64,000 nucleotides of DNA from Acinetobacter vivianii (GTDB lineage Bacteria; Pseudomonadota; Gammaproteobacteria; Pseudomonadales; Moraxellaceae). Below the pieces are notes generated by a model. It saw only the letters and a list, made by a program, of their open reading frames with translations. It was not told the origin of the DNA and did not search any database. The position numbers and the translations under genes were made by a program. Where the stretch lies: contig NZ_BMDR01000005.1 of assembly GCF_014635885.1 (NCBI RefSeq), positions 335,381 to 399,380 of the forward strand, read 5' to 3'. This document shows, one piece after another, positions 26,577 through 34,403 of the stretch. Position 1 is the first letter of the stretch; each line of letters starts with the position of its first letter.

Positions 26577-29381
26577 ATGCAATTACAACTTAAATATTTA
26601 ACGGTCTGTTTACTGTCTATGATGGTGATTGCCTGTGGAGGAGGTTCTTCAGATAGTACAAGTGGAACAAATCATACTGAGTTGCCGAAGAATGATAATA
26701 CGACCGCGGGAAATGGGACTCTAATTCCAGATGATGGAACCAGTGAGTTGCCGGGTGATGGAACATCTGAAACACCGAACCAAGGTGAAGATACGACGAC
26801 AGAAACCCCATCGATTCCTCCTGTTATGGAAAAGTATCCTGAACCCAACAAGGATGTGATTGATGAAGCTGTCTTGGGCTTTTATGATTACGATAAACTC
26901 GGACTGCCACGATTATTACGCAATGATTTAAATGGCAGTTTTGCTGCGATGCTGCAATTCGCACAAAGCCATGTGGTTAATCCTAAGAATAATGAAAAAG
27001 ATTCAATGCCACGCTTAACCACTGAAAAAGATGCGTTATTGCTGGTTACTCCATTGGCGGAAATGGGGGATTTGCAAACATTACAAGTCGAAATTTATCA
27101 GGGTAATCAACTACTCCGAACCGTTAAATTGAAAGAGCCATCGAGAATTGCAGCTTCGGATCAATCCAATACAGATGGACGTCCGCCTGTAAGTTATTCA
27201 AAGCGAGCATGGACAGTTGCCTTGAAATGGCATGAAATCAGAGCAGGTCTGCATCTTCGCGTGGTTGATCCACTGAATAACCGCAGTGGTGATCTTGCAG
27301 CAGACAATATTGACTTGGCCGCGCCGGGTGAATTGGTGGTGCAGAATATCCGTTTAGGCTTATTAACTGATCCGCCGAAATCTACGGGTCATTATATGCT
27401 GCTTGAGCCTGCAAAAGCAGGCACTGATTACTTTCAGACTATTCCTGCTGCACGTATGATCGTCGCAAAATATGATGATTTAAGACTCAACAAAGTTATG
27501 GTTGCAAGTGGTGTTATTTATGATACAGCCAGCGCAACTACGGGTGATGTGTATAGCGGTGATATGCGTGAGAATACCGCCAAGTCGACTTTTGGCGTGG
27601 GGATTAATCTGGCCAACTGGGGCATCACCAGTGCTTCAATGGCGAGTCAGGAACAACCTCAGTTGACTCAAAGTGTGGTAGCGCATTATGCAAGCGGGAA
27701 GTATAGCAACGGTGAGGCCACCCATGGCTTAAGTGGTGGTAATGGTATGTTGACCTTGATCGATTCTGTGGGCAATGAATTTAGCCATGAAATCGGCCAT
27801 CATTATGGGCTTGGGCATTATCCTGGTGCTGTGGGTGAGAATATGTTCTGGGCTGCACATCATGCGGATAGTGGTTGGGGCTATATTGCCTTTAGAAATA
27901 AAATGCGTGGCAACCTCAATTGGACCAATACCAATTTAGGTGATGGGGCCAATGGTGTACCAAACTTCCTGAATAAATATGCCTATGGTTGGGATGCAAT
28001 GTCGGGTGGCGCAACGGCAAGCAGTATTTCTAAATATACCCATTACACAGGCTATAGTACTTTTCTAAAAATTCAGCCTGCTTTTGATCGTTATGTGTGG
28101 GATGCTAATTCACCAACAGGCTATAAAAAATGGAATGCAACAACGCGGATGATGGAAGTTGCGCAACCTAAAACGCCAAATTCAAGTAACGTCTGGTATA
28201 ACCGTGCTGATGGTAACTATCTAAAACCAAGAATGTTCGGTGTGCCTGTGTATACGATCTTGGGTGGGTATGATCCAGTCGCGCAAGTTGGTCTGATCTA
28301 TCCAGCAGCAAAAGGAAATTGGGGCAATGTATTTGATTTACCACAAGTGAATCCAAATGCTACAACCGCAAATTGTTGGTTGAATGTGCGATTTGCAAGT
28401 GCAAGTCAAAATATCGCTTTGGCACCGCAGCGCATGAATGGCAATGCCAATAAGTTCCATATTAATCTGGCACAAAGTGACGCACCCCAGCAAGTCAATC
28501 TTTACTGTAAAAAAGCCGACCAAGCATCAGCGGTATTACTGTCTAGTTTAGCGATCCCAGCTAACACGACTGCTTTAGCACCAGCCGTTGAAATTGGTAA
28601 GGAAGCAGAATATTCAGCTTTAAGGGCGTTTGAATTACCACAGTTAGAACAGGCTTTACTCGATAATAAAGATAAGGCAGTGGTAAATCTTTCCCCTGAA
28701 TCTAAGCTACTGTTTGATTCATACCGAACTTTTAAAGATCAACTAACAGCAGATGCACAAAATGAAATGGTGCGTTATACCCAACAGCAAATTAAGCTGT
28801 ATCGTTTAAATCGCTGGATCAATGTGTATCGTTCGGACTTGACCAATTTAAATGCTGATGCATTAACTGCGTTCCGTGCTTTTGTTGGAAAGTTAGAGCT
28901 CAAAGGTGATTTGAATTTTGCATCAAGTACCAGTTTATTAAACAGAACCAATTGTTTAAAAGTTGAGAAGTTGGCGAATGGACAGCTCAACGCATTTATC
29001 AGTGGAGCGACGGGATGTACAGGTGAAGATTCGGAAAAATGGACTTATGATGCATTGGGTAAAATCCATAATAAGCAATATATAGATCAGTGCTTAACGA
29101 CTACAGCTGGCAATGTTATCAATCTGACGCCTTGTAGCAGTACAAGTAGTCAGGTGTGGGAGCTTGATACTGCGGCACAAGCGATTAAGCAATCGAATCA
29201 GTGCTTCGATTTGGAAGGCGGTTATTTATCCAATAATCGAGCACGTCTAATTCGCTATCGTTGTACCAATGGCGCCAATCAAAAATGGAGCATTCCAGTG
29301 ATGAATAATAGTTTAGTACTTGCTGGTTTATCTGCTAAGAATTTACCAGTTGCGGCTAAGGCTTTAGCCGTGAATCCTTAA
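26577..29381 (+). CDS. StcE-like M66 zinc metalloprotease lipoprotein with ricin-type lectin domain
   Basis: A 934-residue predicted lipoprotein. The signal peptide ends in the lipobox VIAC, followed by Gly/Ser. A Thr/Gly/Pro-rich linker leads to an M66 catalytic region whose zinc motif HEIGHHYGLGH starts at residue 404, as in StcE and TagA, which cut mucin-type glycoproteins. The C-terminal 130 residues form a ricin-B-like lectin with QxW repeats (SQVWELD, NQKWSIP). Known relatives leave the cell by type II secretion, so that route is likely. Substrates in this organism are unknown. Confidence 0.88.
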   Translation: MQLQLKYLTVCLLSMMVIACGGGSSDSTSGTNHTELPKNDNTTAGNGTLIPDDGTSELPGDGTSETPNQGEDTTTETPSIPPVMEKYPEPNKDVIDEAVLGFYDYDKLGLPRLLRNDLNGSFAAMLQFAQSHVVNPKNNEKDSMPRLTTEKDALLLVTPLAEMGDLQTLQVEIYQGNQLLRTVKLKEPSRIAASDQSNTDGRPPVSYSKRAWTVALKWHEIRAGLHLRVVDPLNNRSGDLAADNIDLAAPGELVVQNIRLGLLTDPPKSTGHYMLLEPAKAGTDYFQTIPAARMIVAKYDDLRLNKVMVASGVIYDTASATTGDVYSGDMRENTAKSTFGVGINLANWGITSASMASQEQPQLTQSVVAHYASGKYSNGEATHGLSGGNGMLTLIDSVGNEFSHEIGHHYGLGHYPGAVGENMFWAAHHADSGWGYIAFRNKMRGNLNWTNTNLGDGANGVPNFLNKYAYGWDAMSGGATASSISKYTHYTGYSTFLKIQPAFDRYVWDANSPTGYKKWNATTRMMEVAQPKTPNSSNVWYNRADGNYLKPRMFGVPVYTILGGYDPVAQVGLIYPAAKGNWGNVFDLPQVNPNATTANCWLNVRFASASQNIALAPQRMNGNANKFHINLAQSDAPQQVNLYCKKADQASAVLLSSLAIPANTTALAPAVEIGKEAEYSALRAFELPQLEQALLDNKDKAVVNLSPESKLLFDSYRTFKDQLTADAQNEMVRYTQQQIKLYRLNRWINVYRSDLTNLNADALTAFRAFVGKLELKGDLNFASSTSLLNRTNCLKVEKLANGQLNAFISGATGCTGEDSEKWTYDALGKIHNKQYIDQCLTTTAGNVINLTPCSSTSSQVWELDTAAQAIKQSNQCFDLEGGYLSNNRARLIRYRCTNGANQKWSIPVMNNSLVLAGLSAKNLPVAAKALAVNP

Positions 29382-29414
29382 TCATCATAAGATTTAATCT
29401 GAACTTGATAAATA

Positions 29415-29446
29415 AAAATATGGAGCGCTTCGGGGCTTCATATTTT
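29415..29446 (+). terminator. Intrinsic terminator after the M66 gene
   Basis: ATATGGAGC pairs with GCTTCATAT (one G-T pair) around a CG-rich loop and is followed by T6. Confidence 0.85.
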
Positions 29447-29567
29447 TTATCACTCATCATATGACCTAAAAAGTTAAAAATAATAAAAACTGGTCTTTTA
29501 AAATTGGTCTTTTTTCGTCATGATATGAAAATAAAAAGAGAAAACTGACACATAATTGGATAAAAAG

Positions 29568-30836
29568 ATGTTATTAAGCACAATTTATTTATGGGAGCCT
29601 GAGATTTTTACAGGCAAAGTGCCCGCAGAAGATGATTCTCATCAAGTTGCTTTTGAGTTGCATCAGCAGTATTGCAACATTTCCAGTCATGGCAAAACTT
29701 TGCAGGCATGGTTGCTATTATTTTCCAATAAAATTTGTGATCCACAATATCAGGCCTATTTCTCTGAGCCTACTCAGCAGTGGGTAGAAAAGATCAAGCA
29801 GCAATTTGCTCAGGGCATAGGCGCAAGTGTGCGTTTAGACGCATTGATACAAGAAGCTGAAAATGATGCGGTGTATCGGGTCTTTTATGAAACGGTTCAA
29901 GAAACGGGAATCGGGTTTTATGAGCCGAATTATAATGTATGGGCGATTGGAGAATTGCAGTCTCCAGAAAATGCAGTGTCGAATATGCTGCAACCTTATT
30001 TGTTGGAACCCTTGGTATTAAAGCAAATTCAGGTTGTCGAAGAGGTGAAATCACCTTTGCAAACAGGCAATTTTGATATTCCGCATAATATGGCTGCTGC
30101 TGAGCAACTGATTAGCCAATGGTTTGAGCAGCAAGAAGATACGCAACATCTCAAACTTGATGTTTTTAATGTGGCGCATGACTTTATTTCAAACTGGGGA
30201 AATATCGGTCGACCAGAATTGGCGCTTGATACAGGCTATCGTTGCTTTTTATTGACTCAAAAACAGCTTGGTGTGTTTTATCAATTGAAGATGGTACTTA
30301 GGAAATTGACTATTAGCCCGATGCTGTCTTTTGCAATGGATTTTACCGATCGTTTTATTCCTGATCACTTGCAGGAGCAGCTATCTGAACGTTTGATTTT
30401 TAGGCTGCGTTCGCTGGATGTCCATCAACATTCTATCGGGAAGCATACTTCTGAGCCTTGTTTCTTTTTAACGGGGCGTTGGGAAAGCAAAGACAATATT
30501 CAGGATTTCTTCCAAAATTTAGATGCTTATATCCATTTTATCTTTTCAAATGTAGGGCACGGTAAACTGGAGACGTTACAAGCGTGGGCATATGGAGACA
30601 TGCCAGAAGACTTTACGGTGGATCTGGATTTTCGTTTTGAGTTAATGATGATTGCACTGAGTCAGGATCATGATTATTTAAATGAGCGCTATCAGTTTTA
30701 TAAACAGGCTTTTACTCAACACAATGCACGTACGCGTGATCTGGGGTTGCTAGAGGAGAGTTATACGTTTTGCCAGAAACTGATCGTGATCGTGAAAGAG
30801 GCGGGAACGGGTTTGCAGCCTTATTTGAAAAACTGA
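29568..30836 (+). CDS. Hypothetical protein, 422 residues
   Basis: I do not recognise this protein. It is soluble (no signal peptide or membrane helix), slightly acidic and predicted largely helical, with many Trp/Phe/Tyr/Gln residues. It begins MLLSTIYLWEPEIF at ATG 29568; the upstream TTG of the same frame is less likely. Codon use looks like that of the neighbours, so it seems resident, not recently acquired. It stands alone: a terminator precedes it and a bidirectional terminator follows. A short direct repeat (TGGTCTTTT twice, 16 bases apart) lies 60 bases upstream. Confidence 0.8.
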   Translation: MLLSTIYLWEPEIFTGKVPAEDDSHQVAFELHQQYCNISSHGKTLQAWLLLFSNKICDPQYQAYFSEPTQQWVEKIKQQFAQGIGASVRLDALIQEAENDAVYRVFYETVQETGIGFYEPNYNVWAIGELQSPENAVSNMLQPYLLEPLVLKQIQVVEEVKSPLQTGNFDIPHNMAAAEQLISQWFEQQEDTQHLKLDVFNVAHDFISNWGNIGRPELALDTGYRCFLLTQKQLGVFYQLKMVLRKLTISPMLSFAMDFTDRFIPDHLQEQLSERLIFRLRSLDVHQHSIGKHTSEPCFFLTGRWESKDNIQDFFQNLDAYIHFIFSNVGHGKLETLQAWAYGDMPEDFTVDLDFRFELMMIALSQDHDYLNERYQFYKQAFTQHNARTRDLGLLEESYTFCQKLIVIVKEAGTGLQPYLKN

Positions 30837-30843
30837 AGACAAT

Positions 30844-30871
30844 AAAAAAGCCCGAAAATTCGGGCTCTTTT
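30844..30871. terminator. Bidirectional terminator before rpsT end
   Basis: AGCCCGAA-AA-TTCGGGCT is flanked by A6 and a CTTTT tail. It serves rpsT (minus strand) and the 422-residue protein gene (plus strand). Confidence 0.92.
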
Positions 30872-30883
30872 ATATGCATCAAA

Positions 30884-31150
30884 TTAGTTAGCTAATGCTT
30901 TAACTTGAGCGTTCAAGCGGCTCTTATGACGAGCAGCTTTGTTTTTGTGGATGATGCCTTTATCAGCCATACGGTCAATTACAGGAACAGCTTTTTTGTA
31001 AGCTTCTGTAGCAACAGTATAATCACCAGCAGCGATCGCATTTACAGTACGTTTGATGTAAGTACGAACCATAGAACGCAAGCTTGCGTTGTGTTTACGT
31101 GCTTTAACGTTTTGACGAGCACGTTTTTTAGCTTGAGCAGAGTTTGCCAC
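30884..31150 (-). CDS. rpsT: 30S ribosomal protein S20
   Basis: S20 is a primary 16S rRNA-binding protein of the small subunit. The 88-residue, strongly basic sequence begins [21 protein letters not shown] and ends [13 protein letters not shown], both typical. It is monocistronic, with a 212-base upstream gap containing its promoter. Confidence 0.98.
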   Translation of the reverse strand: MANSAQAKKRARQNVKARKHNASLRSMVRTYIKRTVNAIAAGDYTVATEAYKKAVPVIDRMADKGIIHKNKAARHKSRLNAQVKALAN

Positions 31151-31362
31151 TCGTGCACTCCTTGAAAATAAGTTGGTCTGGGCGGGCTGAAGTTAAAACC
31201 AAAAAATATTGGCAACATTCACCAGCCCGTAAACAAGTGCCATATTTTGAGGAAACTAAGCCCCGAAGTCAAGTCTTGTGATACTTTTAAGTACATTTAA
31301 CAGATGATAATCGTGCAAGAAAACGTTACATTAAGCCTAGTCATAGCTTGGAAGAATTAAAA

Positions 31363-32028
31363 ATGAGAATAGGTGATAAAAAAGCAATTGTAATTGGTGC
31401 TACCGGATTGGTTGGTCAGGCCTTGGTGGATGAGCTACAACAAGCAGAAGATTTTAATTCGATTACCGTTGTTGTCAGGAAAAATTCAGAAACATTAAAT
31501 GCTTACAGTAAGGTCACTCAACTGATTCTGGAAGATTTTCTGTTATTGAATGATGAGGATGTCAATGCCTATACCCATGCCTTTAGTTGCTTGGGAAGTA
31601 CCATTAAACAGGCGGGTTCTAAAGACGCTTTCTATGCAATTGATTATGAAATTAATGCACATTTTGCTGATCTGGTTCAGGATAAAAATATTCATTTATT
31701 AATTGTGAGCGCGTTGGGAGCGAACGCAAATTCGCCAATTTTCTATAATAAAGTGAAAGGTGAACTCGAAAACTACCTCAAAAGCCTGTCAATTTATAAG
31801 CTATCAATTTTCCAACCTTCGCTTTTAATTGGTAAACGTAGTGACGTGCGCTTGCTAGAGGATCTGGCGCAGACCGCATTTAAGTTGGTGGAAAAAACGT
31901 GGACTAGGCCGTTTAAACTTAAACCTATTACCGCTGAGCAATTGGCGCATACTATGCTGGTTGCAGCACAAACACAGACTGCCGCATTTAAACTGTACGA
32001 TAACCTGAGCATACAACAAAGCAAATAA
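31363..32028 (+). CDS. NAD(P)-binding atypical SDR (HTATIP2-like)
   Basis: From ATG 31363 (ribosome site GGAAG) about 221 residues form a Rossmann fold. The nucleotide motif is VIGATGLVGQALVDEL, with SCLGSTIKQAGS and a Y-x3-K pair in FYNKVKGELENYL. It resembles the HTATIP2/YbjT-like atypical short-chain dehydrogenases, whose substrates are mostly unknown. The rraA gene begins 12 bases after its stop, so the two are probably co-transcribed. Confidence 0.85.
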   Translation: MRIGDKKAIVIGATGLVGQALVDELQQAEDFNSITVVVRKNSETLNAYSKVTQLILEDFLLLNDEDVNAYTHAFSCLGSTIKQAGSKDAFYAIDYEINAHFADLVQDKNIHLLIVSALGANANSPIFYNKVKGELENYLKSLSIYKLSIFQPSLLIGKRSDVRLLEDLAQTAFKLVEKTWTRPFKLKPITAEQLAHTMLVAAQTQTAAFKLYDNLSIQQSK

Positions 32029-32040
32029 TGGAGAATTTCA

Positions 32041-32553
32041 GTGACGACAATTCCTTTTGTAACTTGTGATTTGTTAGATGATAACCCTGAAAAAGAGCTG
32101 CAAGTGGTCATCCCATCATTAGATGGTAAATTCTTTAAAAGCTATGGCGCACGTAAAACCTTTGGCGGCCAAGTGGTCACGGTAAAGTGTTTTGAAGATA
32201 ACTCGCGTGTGAAAGAACTCTTGGCAACGGATGGTACAGGTAAAGTACTGGTGGTTGATGGCGGTGCATCCATGCGCTGTGCCCTGATGGGAGATATGAT
32301 TGCCGAGTCAGCAGTGAAACATCACTGGAATGGGGTGGTGATCTATGGCTGTGTACGTGATGTCGATGCGATTGCAGAACTGGATTTAGGCGTACATGCA
32401 TTGGCTGCAATCCCGCAAAAAAGTAATCGCAAAGGCATAGGTGAAGTCGATGTCAGCTTGTATTTTGGTGGCGTGACAATCAATTCAGGCGATTATATCT
32501 ACGCAGATAATAATGGCATTGTGATTGCAAAAGAAAAATTAGTCGACTGCTAA
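32041..32553 (+). CDS. rraA: RraA-family protein
   Basis: This 170-residue RraA-family protein starts at GTG. In E. coli RraA binds RNase E and limits RNA decay; some family members instead are 4-hydroxy-4-methyl-2-oxoglutarate aldolases. The GVVIYGCVRDVDAIAELDLGVHALAAIPQKSNR region, with its Arg-Asp pair, is well conserved. Length and lack of an aromatic-degradation context favour the RNase E regulator class, but the sequence alone does not exclude the aldolase. Confidence 0.9.
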   Translation: MTTIPFVTCDLLDDNPEKELQVVIPSLDGKFFKSYGARKTFGGQVVTVKCFEDNSRVKELLATDGTGKVLVVDGGASMRCALMGDMIAESAVKHHWNGVVIYGCVRDVDAIAELDLGVHALAAIPQKSNRKGIGEVDVSLYFGGVTINSGDYIYADNNGIVIAKEKLVDC

Positions 32554-32565
32554 AAGGATAGCACT

Positions 32566-33354
32566 ATGCTGAATAGGGTGAATCATCAACTCAAAGTTTT
32601 ACAATCTGTTGTTGCCAGCGTGATTGAAGGTGGACGAGGTGCAATGGGAACACCATTTCCAAATCAACCTGCAAAAGCAATTAAGCTCTATGAGTTTGAG
32701 GGTTCGCCGTTTTGCCGCCGTGTCCGTGAAGTTATTACTTTGCTGAATCTGGATGTGGAAATTTATCCATGTCCAAAAGGTGGTCAGAAATATCGCCAGA
32801 TCGTGAAAGAAAAAGGTGGGAAGAAACAATTTCCTTTTTTAATTGATGAAAATACAGGTGACCAGCTATATGAGTCACAGGCAATTATTCATCATTTGTT
32901 TAAACATTATGGTAAAACAGGCCAAACACCGAAAAAATTTAGCCATTATCCAAAACTTCCCTATGTATCTGCGTTGGCGACAGTCGCCAATGCGGTGCGT
33001 GGGGTCTGGATTAATCAGCAGATTGTTGAACGTCCAGCGCCAGCGCAGTTATTGGAGCTGTGGAGCTTTGAGGCAAGCCCTTATACCCGTTTGGTGCGAG
33101 AAGTACTGACTGAGTTGGAGCTTCCCTATATTTTGCATAATGTGCCGAAAGAGCGTTGGCAGGACATGGGGCCAGCCGTATTGCGCCTAAAGCCCGGTAA
33201 GTATATTCCGTTGCCGAATGGCAAACGTGAAAAGGTGGTTGAAGTGATGGGACGTGATATTCAAGTGCCGTATCTGGTCGATCCGAATACAGGTGTAAAA
33301 ATGTTTGAATCTGCCAAGATTGTGGAATATTTAAAGAAACAGTACGGAAAATAA
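32566..33354 (+). CDS. Tandem glutathione S-transferase N-terminal domain protein
   Basis: The 262-residue protein contains two consecutive thioredoxin-like GST-N domains. Domain 1 (about 42-120) reads KLYEFEGSPFCRRVREVITLL and keeps a Cys. Domain 2 (about 160-255) reads ELWSFEASPYTRLVREVLTEL and has Thr there instead. Both end in VPYLVD/FPFLID plus an ESxxI helix. No all-alpha GST C-terminal domain is present. The role is unknown; glutathione binding is inferred from the fold. It is the last gene of the run 31363-33354, followed by a terminator. Confidence 0.85.
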   Translation: MLNRVNHQLKVLQSVVASVIEGGRGAMGTPFPNQPAKAIKLYEFEGSPFCRRVREVITLLNLDVEIYPCPKGGQKYRQIVKEKGGKKQFPFLIDENTGDQLYESQAIIHHLFKHYGKTGQTPKKFSHYPKLPYVSALATVANAVRGVWINQQIVERPAPAQLLELWSFEASPYTRLVREVLTELELPYILHNVPKERWQDMGPAVLRLKPGKYIPLPNGKREKVVEVMGRDIQVPYLVDPNTGVKMFESAKIVEYLKKQYGK

Positions 33355-33361
33355 TTGTTGG

Positions 33362-33390
33362 AAAAGCATCTTTTAACAGATGCTTTTTTT
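33362..33390 (+). terminator. Intrinsic terminator
   Basis: AAAAGCATCT-N6-AGATGCTTTT is followed by further Ts. It ends the short-chain dehydrogenase-rraA-GST transcript. Confidence 0.92.
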
Positions 33391-33469
33391 ATATCTGCTG
33401 ATGCGAAGGTTGCTTCGATAATGGGTTTAGCGGTTTAATACAGTTGAAAAATAGTGATGCGATCTCGAA

Positions 33470-33823
33470 ATGTTAAGCCAACTGACCAACTTATTTAAAA
33501 GTTCTAAAGAAACACCTGAACAGTTATTTTTAAAAGAACATGCATTGAGCTTTGATGCTGAACAAGGGGCGATTCTGGGCGGGGTAGTGCTGAATGAGTT
33601 AGGGTTTCGTCTAGAGTATTTCTCAAACCGAAAGTTAGATCGATTTGATGATCTGGAAAAGTTGTTTCGGATTGCACCGCAAATTAATGAAAAGATCGAT
33701 CTGGAAATTCATTCACAACGTTTTGTTGAACGGTTGGGAAATAATGAAGAAAATCTCAAAGAACTTAAGCAAGCGATTAAAGTTTTAAATGATTATTTTG
33801 TGAAGTTTAAACGGGCGAGATAG
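33470..33823 (+). CDS. Hypothetical protein, 117 residues
   Basis: Not recognised. It is a small soluble, helix-rich protein with many charged residues (LEYFSNRKLDRFDDLEKLFRIAPQINEKIDLEI) and no signal peptide or Cys cluster. Its stop codon lies one base from the end of the converging membrane gene, with no terminator between, so transcripts may overlap. Reading-frame quality and codon use look real. Confidence 0.65.
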   Translation: MLSQLTNLFKSSKETPEQLFLKEHALSFDAEQGAILGGVVLNELGFRLEYFSNRKLDRFDDLEKLFRIAPQINEKIDLEIHSQRFVERLGNNEENLKELKQAIKVLNDYFVKFKRAR

Positions 33824-33824
33824 C

Positions 33825-34303
33825 CTAAGTAGGGAGATGATCTTTAAAATATAACATCCAAACTATAAAGCTCATAAACCAAAGACAAGAAGCGAGAAAT
33901 ATAATAATAGGTAAATGCCTTTCTTCACCTGCTAAAAAGTGAAGGAGTACAAAGCATAGCCCTAAAAATAGGAAAATATTTATGATGAATAACCACATGT
34001 TTAGTACCCATTGGTAATTTGATAATTTATTTTTCGAGTTGTTATATAAGGTAGAGCAATACAAGAGGAAAGAAAAAAGATGAAGTTAAAATTAAAGAAA
34101 TAGCTCATTGCAAAGAATAGAGTACTACAGAATAGACTATTCATTGTCCTTTTATAGCCTTGTAGACTCTCAACTGGATATTTAATCAAAGATTTTTTAA
34201 ACGATAATTCCGTAAGATAAAGCCCAAAGAAAAATAATAGAACCAGTAAAATTGGATGCCAAGCACCTATATAAAAAAGCTGATCAAATAAGAATGAATG
34301 CAT
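33825..34303 (-). pseudogene. Frameshifted multi-spanning membrane protein gene
   Basis: Two overlapping minus-strand frames each encode membrane helices: 34303-34001 (MHSFLFDQLFYIGAW..., 100 residues) and 34064-33825 (ending FKDHLPT). They overlap by 64 bases in different frames, and the downstream frame has only a TTG start and no ribosome site. Joining them by one frameshift near 34005-34030 gives about 158 residues with four to five membrane helices. I read this as one gene broken by a frameshift, either a mutation or a sequencing error. Two separate small proteins are the alternative. Family unknown. Confidence 0.55.
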
Positions 34304-34352
34304 AGGATAAATATTATTTTAAGTTGTTGTTTGTATAACCAAAATTATAATA

Positions 34353-34388
34353 AAAAAGGGACTAAATCCAAAGATTTAATCCCTTTGT
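34353..34388 (-). terminator. Intrinsic terminator after the thiolase gene
   Basis: On the minus strand GGGATTAAATC pairs with GATTTAGTCCC around a TTTG loop and runs into T6. Confidence 0.9.
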
Positions 34389-34403
34389 TGATCAGGTTAG
34401 AGA

